NCBI GenBank assembly: GCA_036971475.1
Contig: JBAIZL010000007.1
Location: 36,934,283 to 36,998,282, forward strand
Reading direction: 5' to 3'
Origin: Prosapia bicincta
Taxonomy: Eukaryota; Arthropoda; Insecta; Hemiptera; Cercopidae
DNA: 64,000 bases
The notes below the pieces were generated by a model, which ran no database searches, was not told the DNA's origin, and saw only the letters and a program-made list of their open reading frames with translations. Below are positions 1-11,879 of the stretch, one piece after another; position 1 is the first letter of the stretch, and every line of letters starts with the position of its first letter. The position numbers were made by a program, and so were the translations under genes.

Positions 1-36
<36 letters not shown>
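1..36. repeat. (AT)n microsatellite, left-truncated by the window
   Basis: A pure AT dinucleotide run occupies the first 36 bases and presumably continues to the left of the window. Two further (AT)n tracts flank the transposon at 52.8-53.8 kb, so such tracts recur in this locus. Confidence 0.97.
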
Positions 37-40
<4 letters not shown>

Positions 41-2140
41 ATAGCAATATTAAGTGGTAAAATAGAGAGCCAATTTATTTGCAATTTTCCATTTTCCTTT
101 CTATTTATGGTGTTGGACTATTATTTTTGTTTATTATTATATGAGAGCTCTCTTTTTTCCATCGCTTGTATTGTGTTGTAGTTTCTTTTCGCATTACTTG
201 CTTGTGAAGCAAGGTTCGATAACGTTAATCCAGTTTGTTTATTTTATTCTTTTCATTCATTTTTAATCCTAGAGCATTATTTATAGAATTGTGTGGTAAC
301 CATGGCAACAATTTTAAGTTGTGCAATAAAGGTTTTTAAAATTTCATTTATGCATGGTTTAGTTCTAAAATAAACAGATTTAAATTGGAAAACCTGTCCA
401 CTGTTCATTTTTTTTTTTTTTGAAATTGGTTACTGTGTGTTAAACTTAGCTGCGAGCCTCACGTAATGATTCCGGACCACAGTGGTTGAGATGTTTAACA
501 AGTATTTCTTTGTATATAAGGAAAATAACTAGTCGCTATGGAAACCCATGCTTACTAGATAATCGTCACAGCATACCGATGTGCTGGCGCTGAGCCTAAA
601 AGTACATCCAGATAATTTATATCTAACAGTAAGATAGGTTTGGCGAAGTTTGTATACGTTCCAGGCACGTTCTTGCCATTTGGCACTCTATGGTTCTCAC
701 AATAAGCTCTGACGGTGATGTTTGAAATATCCAATCGCCGGATTGGAATTTGTTCCTTTTTGAAGCATATGTGTAATTACTGAAGGTCACATAGGTGTAT
801 GTATGGTTCTACCTAAGTTGAGATTGCTAAGGGGGTTTAAGTGTTTGGATTATAGCAATCGGATGAAGTTTTCTATTTGCTTATGGAGACTGTTTAACAC
901 ATTTGTTTGTTTTGATGTAAGTGCTTATCGTTAAATCGAGTGAATAATTTCATGAAACTTTTCACTTTTATCCTTCAATTACGGACCGTTGTGTTCTGTT
1001 TCCCATAGTTTGCCAGTTCTTTACTAATATACTCTTTAAATAATTGTCTTTTCAAAAATGTTCATGACGTCATTTGGTGTATTGGTGACTTAGTGAAACT
1101 TACGTGTTTCTATTTCGAGCCACACACTACTTGCTCTATTTATCTAATGTAACTATTTTAAGATAATTTGTTGATATTGACGAATTTTATGTTTAACATG
1201 GATATTTTTTTTGTAATTTAATTTTTAATTGTTGTTCAACTTATGAATGCCTTATTCTTTATCCTAGTTAATCTTTTTAATAATGTTTAGCTTTAAATCA
1301 AAGAGGTCTTCCAATAGTCAGATTATCTTGACATATTTAAGAGTGATACTATCATTATATAATACTAGGGGCTTATAGAGACTTGTAGGAAACACCCCTA
1401 TTTATACTGAAACAAATTTCTAACTTTGTATAATAATTCTATTATTACTTCAAATTAATTTAATATAATTCAAATTTTTCATAACAAAATGTCCTCATAA
1501 ACTATATTTTTTGTGAATGCGTTTTCAATTTGATTTTTTAGATCAATCGTGTTAACAATGTGTAACTTTAATCCATCTTGAAATATTTAGTCGATATATT
1601 GCAGCATAGTTGACCATGTGTAAAATCTAGTAAAAATTGGTTTGTTCGATTGAAGCCTTACTTATAGTTATTGAAAATGTAAGTCTTAAAAGAAATGGGT
1701 TTCTTTTCGTTTGAAATTACATCTTAGGATCAATCTGTTTATATTAATTTATTATTGGTAGAAATATGTTTCCTTTTCCAGAACCAGTGATTATTTCTAA
1801 TTTAATGAACTTGTCAAACTTATCTAGTACGTTAAAGACGTAAAACTTTATCCCAAGTTTATATTTCTATTTAACCTATAATACTGTTAAAACTTTTGCA
1901 CTCAGCTGTTTTTAATATAATATTTTTACAGCTTTTTCTCAGCTGAAATATTTTAATATCATACTCAGCTGTTTGCATTGAAATGTATTTCTTTTGGAGA
2001 TGTTGGGTATTTTAAATTCCTCTAAACCCTATAAATATTGTAAATTGAGAAAAACCTATATTTTCCTCCACTTATTCGTGTCATTACCTCTAATTTGAGC
2101 CATTTCCTAGCTCATATAAATGCAGTCTTTGTATGTTATC

Positions 2141-2191
2141 CCTCTGAGGATGGTTACTTGGTAACTGAAATATACATAAGGGTAAAATAAA
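2141..2191 (+). other. possible 3'-end remnant with a poly(A) signal
   Basis: A short inverted repeat (GTTAC at 2153-2157, GTAAC at 2161-2165, loop TTG) is followed by ACTGAAATATA and then AATAAA at 2186-2191. The pattern 'gatgg, short stem, GAAA.AT' recalls the 3' tails of some invertebrate retroelements, but that resemblance is from memory and weak. AATAAA alone is common in AT-rich DNA. No reverse-transcriptase frame lies upstream. Confidence 0.15.
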
Positions 2192-2275
2192 GAAAGTTTG
2201 TGGTTAGGAGGTTTTTGTGTATTTATTATGATCTCATAGTTCTAACTGTAATAGGAGGCAGATGAAAAATTATGA

Positions 2276-2461
2276 TTAGCGTGGGCAGGATCGCTTGCCC
2301 GAAATAGATTTGAGCTCTACCGAAGTTAAAGGGAAGTGTAGAGTCGGATCTTTCTGTCCAATAGGCCCCCGTTTCTGGGTTTCCAAGTCACAGCCATCCT
2401 CTAGCTGGCTTGCAGTTAGTATTCCCCCCGGTGTGTAAAAGATTCGGAATATATTGCCCAT
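2276..2461 (-). CDS. 61-codon open frame in a GC-richer patch, unidentified
   Basis: The frame starts at ATG (complement of 2459-2461) and stops at TAA. The protein is hydrophilic with no membrane segment. A stretch near residues 21-40 holds acidic and basic residues (LEDGCDLETQKR). I recognise no family. The support is its base composition, which differs from the surrounding AT-rich DNA and could mark an exon or a decayed transposon or gene fragment. No convincing splice signals or neighbouring exons were found. It may well be chance. Confidence 0.12.
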   Translation of the reverse strand: MGNIFRIFYTPGGILTASQLEDGCDLETQKRGPIGQKDPTLHFPLTSVELKSISGKRSCPR

Positions 2462-2649
2462 GTACCAAGTTGATAAGTGGGAATATGTGAGTGACTATGT
2501 GTTGCTTATTGTTGTGCTTGCACTATTGCTTGTATCCCTCGTTAGGAGCATCTAGCGAAATATTTAGCAGTGTGTACTATGACTGGTAGTATATTGCTTT
2601 CAAGTAGGTGCACAGAGACTGGAATAGGCGGTATGATTGGTCTCCTTCG

Positions 2650-2973
2650 TTACCAGGCAAATGTTTGTAATGATGACCCGAAGTCATTCTCTGAAATAGT
2701 TTTTAACATAGTGTATCTTTTAATAATCTCTGTGCAAATATTCTCATAATAAATAGTGTTTGTAAGGGCTATATGCAGTACTTTTGTTGCCGTGAAGTAG
2801 GACAAAGGGTTCCGGACCGACGCCTGCCATACTTGTGTAGGCCTCGGCAGATACCAGTTTCGTAGAATGCATAAACTGCAAAGCAAAGTGGACGGATGAG
2901 TAGGTGGACATCTGGGAACAATGGATAGAGCGGCGGCGATTAGAAGCACGCGGAACTTGCTAAAGGTCACCAT
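2650..2973 (-). CDS. 107-codon open frame with a signal-peptide-like N-terminus, unidentified
   Basis: The ATG (complement of 2971-2973) sits in an ACAATGG context, which is favourable for initiation in animals. Residues 1-22 look like a secretory signal: a short basic start (FSKFR), a hydrophobic core (VLLIAAALSIV), then polar residues and cysteines. The first 60 or so codons are GC-richer than the surroundings; the last 40 are AT-rich and look non-coding. The +1 frame is also open over the middle and contains a YGRRR motif, so a frameshift or an intron boundary inside this frame is possible. I cannot assign a family. It could be the first exon of a small secreted peptide gene, or chance. 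Confidence 0.18.
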   Translation of the reverse strand: MVTFSKFRVLLIAAALSIVPRCPPTHPSTLLCSLCILRNWYLPRPTQVWQASVRNPLSYFTATKVLHIALTNTIYYENICTEIIKRYTMLKTISENDFGSSLQTFAW

Positions 2974-4482
2974 TGTAAATACAAGGACAAGTTGTTAGAG
3001 AACTGTTTTGGGGATTCTGGCTTCCGGCATTGTTTTGCGTTCAATCGTGGAATCTTTTGTCTTTATTACAAAAATACACCTGCTAAATTCGACATTAAAA
3101 TATAAAATTATAAACATATTGTTAAAAGTATATACCCTGAGGATACAACGCAATATATTATTTCCTTTGTGTTTAGCGTAATATGGGCTTCGGAGAACCT
3201 TTTTTTAAAATTAGAAAAAGTTGCGTGATCAGTTTTGTATCTTTCCAAATATTATTTCTAGTAGTAGTAGTGTTCTTTCTATGACGTCCGATAGACTGCG
3301 ACACTGTCTTCATGGCGCTCTTATATTCTTTACTAAGGGAAACCTTAATCTTTCCCATACTCCTATCCTTTGTTGGCAACAACATACATCGCTATAAAAG
3401 TTAAAAAAATATTATTTCTAGTAGTAGTAGTGTTCTTTCTATGATGTCCGATAGACTGCGACACTGTCTTCATGCCGCTCCTATATTCTTTACTAAGGGA
3501 AACCTTAATCTTTCCCATACTCCTATCCTTTGTTGGCAACAACATACATCGCTATAAAAGTTAAAAAAATATTATTTCTAGTAGTAGTAGTGTTCTTTCT
3601 ATGATGTCCGATAGACTGCGACACTGTCTTCATGCCGCTCCTATATTCTTTACTAAGGGAAACCTTAATCTTTCCTATACTCCTATCCTTTGTTGCAACA
3701 ACATACATCGCTATAAAAGTTTAAAAAAATATTATTTCTAGTAGTAGTAGTGTTCTTTCTATGATGTCCGATAGACTGCGACACTGTCTTCATGCCGCTC
3801 CTATATTCTTTACTAAGGGACACCTTAATCTTCCCTATACTCCTATCCTTTGTTGGCAACAACATACATCGCTATAAAAGTTAAAAAAATATTATTTCTA
3901 GTAGTAGTAGTGTTCTTTCTATGATGTCCGATAGACTGCGACACTGTCTTCATGCCGCTCCTATATTCTTTACTAAGGGAAACCTTAATCTTCCCTATAC
4001 TCCTATCCTTTGTTGGCAACAACATACATCGCTATAAAAGTTAAAAAAATATTATTTCTAGTAGTAGTAGTGTTCTTTCTATGATGTCCGATAGACTGCG
4101 ACACTGTCTTCATGCCGCTCCTATATTCTTTACTAAGGGAAACCTTAATCTTTCCTATACTCCTATCCTTTGTTGCAACAACATACATCGCTATAAAAGT
4201 TTAAAAAAATATTATTTCTAGTAGTAGTAGTGTTCTTTCTATGATGTCCGTAAGACTGCGACACTGTCTTCATGCCGCTCCTATATTCTTTACTAAGGGA
4301 CACCTTAATCTTCCCTATACTCCTATCCTTTGTTGGCAACAACATACATCGCTATAAAAGTTAAAAAAATATTATTTCTAGTAGTAGTAGTGTTCTTTCT
4401 ATGATGACCGATAGACTGCGACACTGTCTTCATGCCGCTCCTATATTCTTTACTAAGGGACACCTTAATCTTCCCTATACTC

Positions 4483-6110
4483 CTATCCTTTGTTGGCAAC
4501 AACATACATCGCTATAAAAGTTAAAAAAATATTATTTCTAGTAGTAGTAGTGTTCTTTCTATGATGTCCGATAGACTGCGACACTGTCTTAATGCCGCTC
4601 CTATATTCTTTACTAAGGGAAACCTTAATCTTTCCTATACTCCTATCCTTTGTTGCAACAACATACATCGCTATAAAAGTTTAAAAAAATATTATTTCTA
4701 GTAGTAGTAGTGTTCTTTCTATGATGTCCGATAGACTGCGACACTGTCTTCATGCCGCTCCTATATTCTTTACTAAGGGAAACCTTAATCTTCCCTATAC
4801 TCCTATCCTTTGTTGCAACAACATACATCGCTATAAAAGTTTAAAAAAATATTATTTCTAGTAGTAGTAGTGTTCTTTCTATGATGTCCGATAGACTGCG
4901 ACACTGTCTTCATGCCGCTCCTATATTCTTTACTAAGGGAAACCTTAATCTTCCCTATACTCCTACCCTTTGTTGGCAACAACATACATCGCTATAAAAG
5001 TTAAAAAAATATTATTTCTAGTAGTAGTAGTGTTCTTTCTATGATGTCCGATAGACTGCGACACTGTCTTCATGCCGCTCCTATATTCTTTACTAAGGGA
5101 AACCTTAATCTTTCCTATACTCCTATCCTTTGTTGCAACAACATACATCGCTATAAAAGTTTAAAAAAATATTATTTCTAGTAGTAGTAGTGTTCTTTCT
5201 ATGATGACCGATAGACTGCGACACTGTCTTCATGGCGCTCCTATATTCTTTACTAAGGGAAACCTTAATCTTCCCTATACTCCTATCCTTTGTTGGCAAC
5301 AACATACATCGCTATAAAAGTTTAAAAAAATATTATTTCTAGTAGTAGTAGTGTTCTTTCTATGATGACCGATAGACTGCGACACTGTCTTCATGGCGCT
5401 CCTATATTCTTTACTAAGGGAAACCTTAATCTTTCCCATACTCCTATCCTTTGTTGGCAACAACATACATCGCTATAAAAGTTTAAAAAAATATTATTTC
5501 TAGTAGTAGTAGTGTTCTTTCTATGATGTCCGATAGACTGCGACACTGTCTTCATGCCGCTCCTATATTCTTTACTAAGGGAAACCTTAATCTTCCCTAT
5601 ACTCCTATCCTTTGTTGGCAACAACATACATCGCTATAAAAGTTTAAAAAAATATTATTTCTAGTAGTAGTAGTGTTCTTTCTATGATGACCGATAGACT
5701 GCGACACTGTCTTGATGGCGCTCCTATATTCTTTACTAAGGGAAACCTTAATCTTTCCCATACTCCTATCCTTTGTTGGCAACAACATACATCGCTATAA
5801 AAGTTTAAAAAAATATTATTTCTAGTAGTAGTAGTGTTCTTTCTATGATGTCCGATAGACTGCGACACTGTCTTCATGGCGCTCCTATATTCTTTACTAA
5901 GGGAAACCTTAATCTTTCCCATACTCCTATCCTTTGTTGGCAACAACATACATCGCTATAAAAGTTTAAAAAAATATTATTTCTAGTAGTAGTAGTGTTC
6001 TTTCTATGATGTCCGATAGACTGCGACACTGTCTTCATGGCGCTCCTATATTCTTTACTAAGGGAAACCTTAATCTTTCCCATACTCCTATCCTTTGTTG
6101 GCAACAACAT
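4483..6110. repeat. higher-order block A, copy 1 (about 10 monomers)
   Basis: This block of consecutive variant monomers recurs further along the array in the same order. Its markers are a monomer with CTTAATGCC and, about 1.1 kb later, one with CTTGATGGCG at 5711. The same CTTGATGGCG variant lies at 9879 (offset 4168), 24611 (offset 14732), 27979 (offset 3368) and 29265 (offset 1286), with matching neighbours. In copy 1 a four-monomer, 642-bp local duplication follows (5874-6516 against 6516-7158, approximately). Confidence 0.8.
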
Positions 6111-8650
6111 ACATCGCTATAAAAGTTTAAAAAAATATTATTTCTAGTAGTAGTAGTGTTCTTTCTATGATGACCGATAGACTGCGACACTGTCTTCATG
6201 CCGCTCCTATATTCTTTACTAAGGGAAACCTTAATCTTTCCCATACTCCTATCCTTTGTTGCAACAACATACATCGCTATAAAAGTTTAAAAAAATATTA
6301 TTTCTAGTAGTAGTAGTGTTCTTTCTATGATGTCCGATAGACTGCGACACTGTCTTGATGGCGCTCCTATATTCTTTACTAAGGGAAACCTTAATCTTTC
6401 CTATACTCCTATCCTTTGTTGGCAACAACATACATCGCTATAAAAGTTAAAAAAATATTATTTCTAGTAGTAGTAGTGTTCTTTCTATGATGTCCGATAG
6501 ACTGCGACACTGTCTTCATGGCGCTCCTATATTCTTTACTAAGGGAAACCTTAATCTTTCCCATACTCCTATCCTTTGTTGGCAACAACATACATCGCTA
6601 TAAAAGTTTAAAAAAATATTATTTCTAGTAGTAGTAGTGTTCTTTCTATGATGTCCGATAGACTGCGACACTGTCTTCATGGCGCTCCTATATTCTTTAC
6701 TAAGGGAAACCTTAATCTTTCCCATACTCCTATCCTTTGTTGGCAACAACATACATCGCTATAAAAGTTTAAAAAAATATTATTTCTAGTAGTAGTAGTG
6801 TTCTTTCTATGATGACCGATAGACTGCGACACTGTCTTCATGCCGCTCCTATATTCTTTACTAAGGGAAACCTTAATCTTTCCCATACTCCTATCCTTTG
6901 TTGCAACAACATACATCGCTATGAAAGTTTAAAAAAATATTATTTCTAGTAGTAGTAGTGTTCTTTCTATGATGTCCGATAGACTGCGACACTGTCTTCA
7001 TGGCGCTCCTATATTCTTTACTAAGGGAAACCTTAATCTTTCCTATACTCCTATCCTTTGTTGGCAACAACATACATCGCTATAAAAGTTAAAAAAATAT
7101 TATTTCTAGTAGTAGTAGTGTTCTTTCTATGATGTCCGATAGACTGCGACACTGTCTTCATGGCGCTCCTATATTCTTTACTAAGGGAAACCTTAATCTT
7201 TCCTATACTCCTATCCTTTGTTGGCAACAACATACATCGCTATAAAAGTTAAAAAAATATTATTTCTAGTAGTAGTAGTGTTCTTTCTATGATGACCGAT
7301 AGACTGCGACACTGTCTTCATGCCGCTCCTATATTCTTTACTAAGGGAAACCTTAATCTTTCCCATACTCCTATCCTTTGTTGCAACAACATACATCGCT
7401 ATAAAAGTTAAAAAAAAATATTAATTCTAGTAGTAGTAGTGTTCTTTCTATGATGTCCGATAGACTGCGACACTGTCTTCATGCCGCTCCTATATTCTTT
7501 ACTAAGGGAAACCTTAATCTTTCCTATACTCCTATCCTTTGTTGGCAACAACATACATCGCTATAAAAGTTTAAAAAAATATTATTTCTAGTAGTAGTAG
7601 TGTTCTTTCTATGATGTCCGATAGACTGCGACACTGTCTTCATGCCGCTCCTATATTCTTTACTAAGGGAAACCTTAATCTTTCCCATACTCCTATCCTT
7701 TGTTGCAACAACATACATCGCTATAAAAGTTAAAAAAATATTATTTCTAGTAGTAGTAGTGTTCTTTCTATGATGTCCGATAGACTGCGACACTGTCTTC
7801 ATGCCGCTCCTATATTCTTTACTAAGGGAAACCTTAATCTTCCCTATACTCCTATCCTTTGTTGCAACAACATACATCGCTATAAAAGTTTAAAAAAATA
7901 TTATTTCTAGTAGTAGTAGTGTTCTTTCTATGATGTCCGATAGACTGCGACACTGTCTTCATGCCGCTCCTATATTCTTTACTAAGGGAAACCTTAATCT
8001 TTCCTATACTCCTATCCTTTGTTGCAACAACATACATCGCTATAAAAGTTTAAAAAAATATTATTTCTAGTAGTAGTAGTGTTCTTTCTATGATGACCGA
8101 TAGACTGCGACACTGTCTTCATGGCGCTCCTATATTGTTTACTAAGGGAAACCTTAATCTTCCCTATACTCCTACCCTTTGTTGGCAACAACATACATCG
8201 CTATAAAAGTTAAAAAAATATTATTTCTAGTAGTAGTAGTGTTCTTTCTATGATGTCCGATAGACTGCGACACTGTCTTCATGCCGCTCCTATATTCTTT
8301 ACTAAGGGAAACCTTAATATTTCCTATACTCCTATCCTTTGTTGCAACAACATACATCGCTATAAAAGTTAAAAAAATATTATTTCTAGTAGTAGTAGTG
8401 TTCTTTCTATGATGTCCGATAGACTGCGACACTGTCTTCATGCCGCTCCTATATTCTTTACTAAGGGACACCTTAATCTTCCCTATACTCCTATCCTTTG
8501 GTGGCAACAACATACATCGCTATAAAAGTTAAAAAAATATTATTTCTAGTAGTAGTAGTGTTCTTTCTATGATGACCGATAGACTGCGACACTGTCTTCA
8601 TGCCGCTCCTATATTCTTTACTAAGGGACACCTTAATCTTCCCTATACTC

Positions 8651-10278
8651 CTATCCTTTGTTGGCAACAACATACATCGCTATAAAAGTTAAAAAAATAT
8701 TATTTCTAGTAGTAGTAGTGTTCTTTCTATGATGTCCGATAGACTGCGACACTGTCTTAATGCCGCTCCTATATTCTTTACTAAGGGAAACCTTAATCGT
8801 TCCTATACTCCTATCCTTTGTTGCAACAACATACATCGCTATAAAAGTTTAAAAAAATATTATTTCTAGTAGTAGTAGTGTTCTTTCTATGATGTCCGAT
8901 AGACTGCGACACTGTCTTCATGCCGCTCCTATATTCTTTACTAAGGGAAACCTTAATCTTCCCTATACTCCTATCCTTTGTTGCAACAACATACATCGCT
9001 ATAAAAGTTTAAAAAAATATTATTTCTAGTAGTAGTAGTGTTCTTTCTATGATGTCCGATAGACTGCGACACTGTCTTCATGCCGCTCCTATATTCTTTA
9101 CTAAGGGAAACCTTAATCTTCCCTATACTCCTACCCTTTGTTGGCAACAACATACATCGCTATAAAAGTTAAAAAAATATTATTTCTAGTAGTAGTAGTG
9201 TTCTTTCTATGATGTCCGATAGACTGCGACACTGTCTTCATGCCGCTCCTATATTCTTTACTAAGGGAAACCTTAATCTTTCCTATACTCCTATCCTTTG
9301 TTGCAACAACATACATCGCTATAAAAGTTTAAAAAAATATTATTTCTAGTAGTAGTAGTGTTCTTTCTATGATGACCGATAGACTGCGACACTGTCTTCA
9401 TGGCGCTCCTATATTCTTTACTAAGGGAAACCTTAATCTTCCCTATACTCCTATCCTTTGTTGGCAACAACATACATCGCTATAAAAGTTTAAAAAAATA
9501 TTATTTCTAGTAGTAGTAGTGTTCTTTCTATGATGACCGATAGACTGCGACACTGTCTTCATGGCGCTCCTATATTCTTTACTAAGGGAAACCTTAATCT
9601 TTCCCATACTCCTATCCTTTGTTGGCAACAACATACATCGCTATAAAAGTTTAAAAAAATATTATTTCTAGTAGTAGTAGTGTTCTTTCTATGATGTCCG
9701 ATAGACTGCGACACTGTCTTCATGCCGCTCCTATATTCTTTACTAAGGGAAACCTTAATCTTCCCTATACTCCTATCCTTTGTTGGCAACAACATACATC
9801 GCTATAAAAGTTTAAAAAAATATTATTTCTAGTAGTAGTAGTGTTCTTTCTATGATGACCGATAGACTGCGACACTGTCTTGATGGCGCTCCTATATTCT
9901 TTACTAAGGGAAACCTTAATCTTTCCCATACTCCTATCCTTTGTTGGCAACAACATACATCGCTATAAAAGTTTAAAAAAATATTATTTCTAGTAGTAGT
10001 AGTGTTCTTTCTATGATGTCCGATAGACTGCGACACTGTCTTCATGGCGCTCCTATATTCTTTACTAAGGGAAACCTTAATCTTTCCCATACTCCTATCC
10101 TTTGTTGGCAACAACATACATCGCTATAAAAGTTTAAAAAAATATTATTTCTAGTAGTAGTAGTGTTCTTTCTATGATGTCCGATAGACTGCGACACTGT
10201 CTTCATGGCGCTCCTATATTCTTTACTAAGGGAAACCTTAATCTTTCCCATACTCCTATCCTTTGTTGGCAACAACAT
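8651..10278. repeat. higher-order block A, copy 2
   Basis: The monomer order and diagnostic variants match 4483-6110 at a constant offset of 4168 bp (26 monomers), with only scattered substitutions such as AATCGTTCC near 8798. The constant offset over about ten monomers supports segmental duplication of the block over independent recurrence of variants. Confidence 0.8.
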
Positions 10279-11879
10279 ACATCGCTATAAAAGTTTAAAA
10301 AAATATTATTTCTAGTAGTAGTAGTGTTCTTTCTATGATGACCGATAGACTGCGACACTGTCTTCATGCCGCTCCTATATTCTTTACTAAGGGAAACCTT
10401 AATCTTTCCCATACTCCTATCCTTTGTTGCAACAACATACATCGCTATAAAAGTTTAAAAAAATATTATTTCTAGTAGTAGTAGTGTTCTTTCTATGATG
10501 TCCGATAGACTGCGACACTGTCTTCATGGCGCTCCTATATTCTTTACTAAGGGAAACCTTAATCTTTCCTATACTCCTATCCTTTGTTGGCAACAACATA
10601 CATCGCTATAAAAGTTAAAAAAATATTATTTCTAGTAGTAGTAGTGTTCTTTCTATGATGTCCGATAGACTGCGACACTGTCTTCATGGCGCTCCTATAT
10701 TCTTTACTAAGGGAAACCTTAATCTTTCCTATACTCCTATCCTTTGTTGGCAACAACATACATCGCTATAAAAGTTAAAAAAATATTATTTCTAGTAGTA
10801 GTAGTGTTCTTTCTATGATGACCGATAGACTGCGACACTGTCTTCATGCCGCTCCTATATTCTTTACTAAGGGAAACCTTAATCTTTCCCATACTCCTAT
10901 CCTTTGTTGCAACAACATACATCGCTATAAAAGTTAAAAAAAATATTAATTCTAGTAGTAGTAGTGTTCTTTCTATGATGTCCGATAGACTGCGACACTG
11001 TCTTCATGCCGCTCCTATATTCTTTACTAAGGGAAACCTTAATCTTTCCCATACTCCTATCCTTTGTTGCAACAACATACATCGCTATAAAAGTTTAAAA
11101 AAATATTATTTCTAGTAGTAGTAGTGTTCTTTCTATGATGTCCGATAGACTGCGACACTGTCTTCATGGCGCTCCTATATTCTTTACTAAGGGAAACCTT
11201 AATCTTTCCTATACTCCTATCCTTTGTTGGCAACAACATACATCGCTATAAAAGTTAAAAAAATATTATTTCTAGTAGTAGTAGTGTTCTTTCTATGATG
11301 TCCGATAGACTGCGACACTGTCTTCATGGCGCTCCTATATTCTTTACTAAGGGAAACCTTAATCTTTCCTATACTCCTATCCTTTGTTGGCAACAACATA
11401 CATCGCTATAAAAGTTAAAAAAATATTATTTCTAGTAGTAGTAGTGTTCTTTCTATGATGACCGATAGACTGCGACACTGTCTTCATGCCGCTCCTATAT
11501 TCTTTACTAAGGGAAACCTTAATCTTTCCCATACTCCTATCCTTTGTTGCAACAACATACATCGCTATAAAAGTTTAAAAAAATATTATTTCTAGTAGTA
11601 GTAGTGTTCTTTCTATGATGTCCGATAGACTGCGACACTACCTTCATGGCGCTCCTATATTCTTTACTAAGGGAAACCTTAATCTTTCCCATACTCCTAT
11701 CCTTTGTTGGCAACAACATACATCGCTATAAAAGTTTAAAAAAATATTATTTCTAGTAGTAGTAGTGTTCTTTCTATGATGTCCGATAGACTGCGACACT
11801 GTCTTCATGGCGCTCCTATATTCTTTACTAAGGGAAACCTTAATCTTTCCCATACTCCTATCCTTTGTTGCAACAACAT

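Larger units (their letters stand above)
37..3246. other. AT-rich unique sequence, no definable gene
   Basis: This is AT-rich, non-repetitive-looking sequence of intergenic or intronic character. Stops are frequent in all frames up to about 2.2 kb. A T-run lies near 407-421. Three perfect CAGCTG hexamers lie within 70 bp, at 1903, 1940 and 1966. The part from about 2280 to 2975 has patches that are visibly richer in G and C and holds two open frames on the minus strand, listed separately. No tRNA, rRNA or transposon ends were recognised. Confidence 0.6.

Noticed and set aside
1903..1971. Cluster of three CAGCTG E-boxes as an enhancer
   Set aside because: Three hexamers in 70 bp is suggestive, but there is no gene nearby to regulate and no conservation data.
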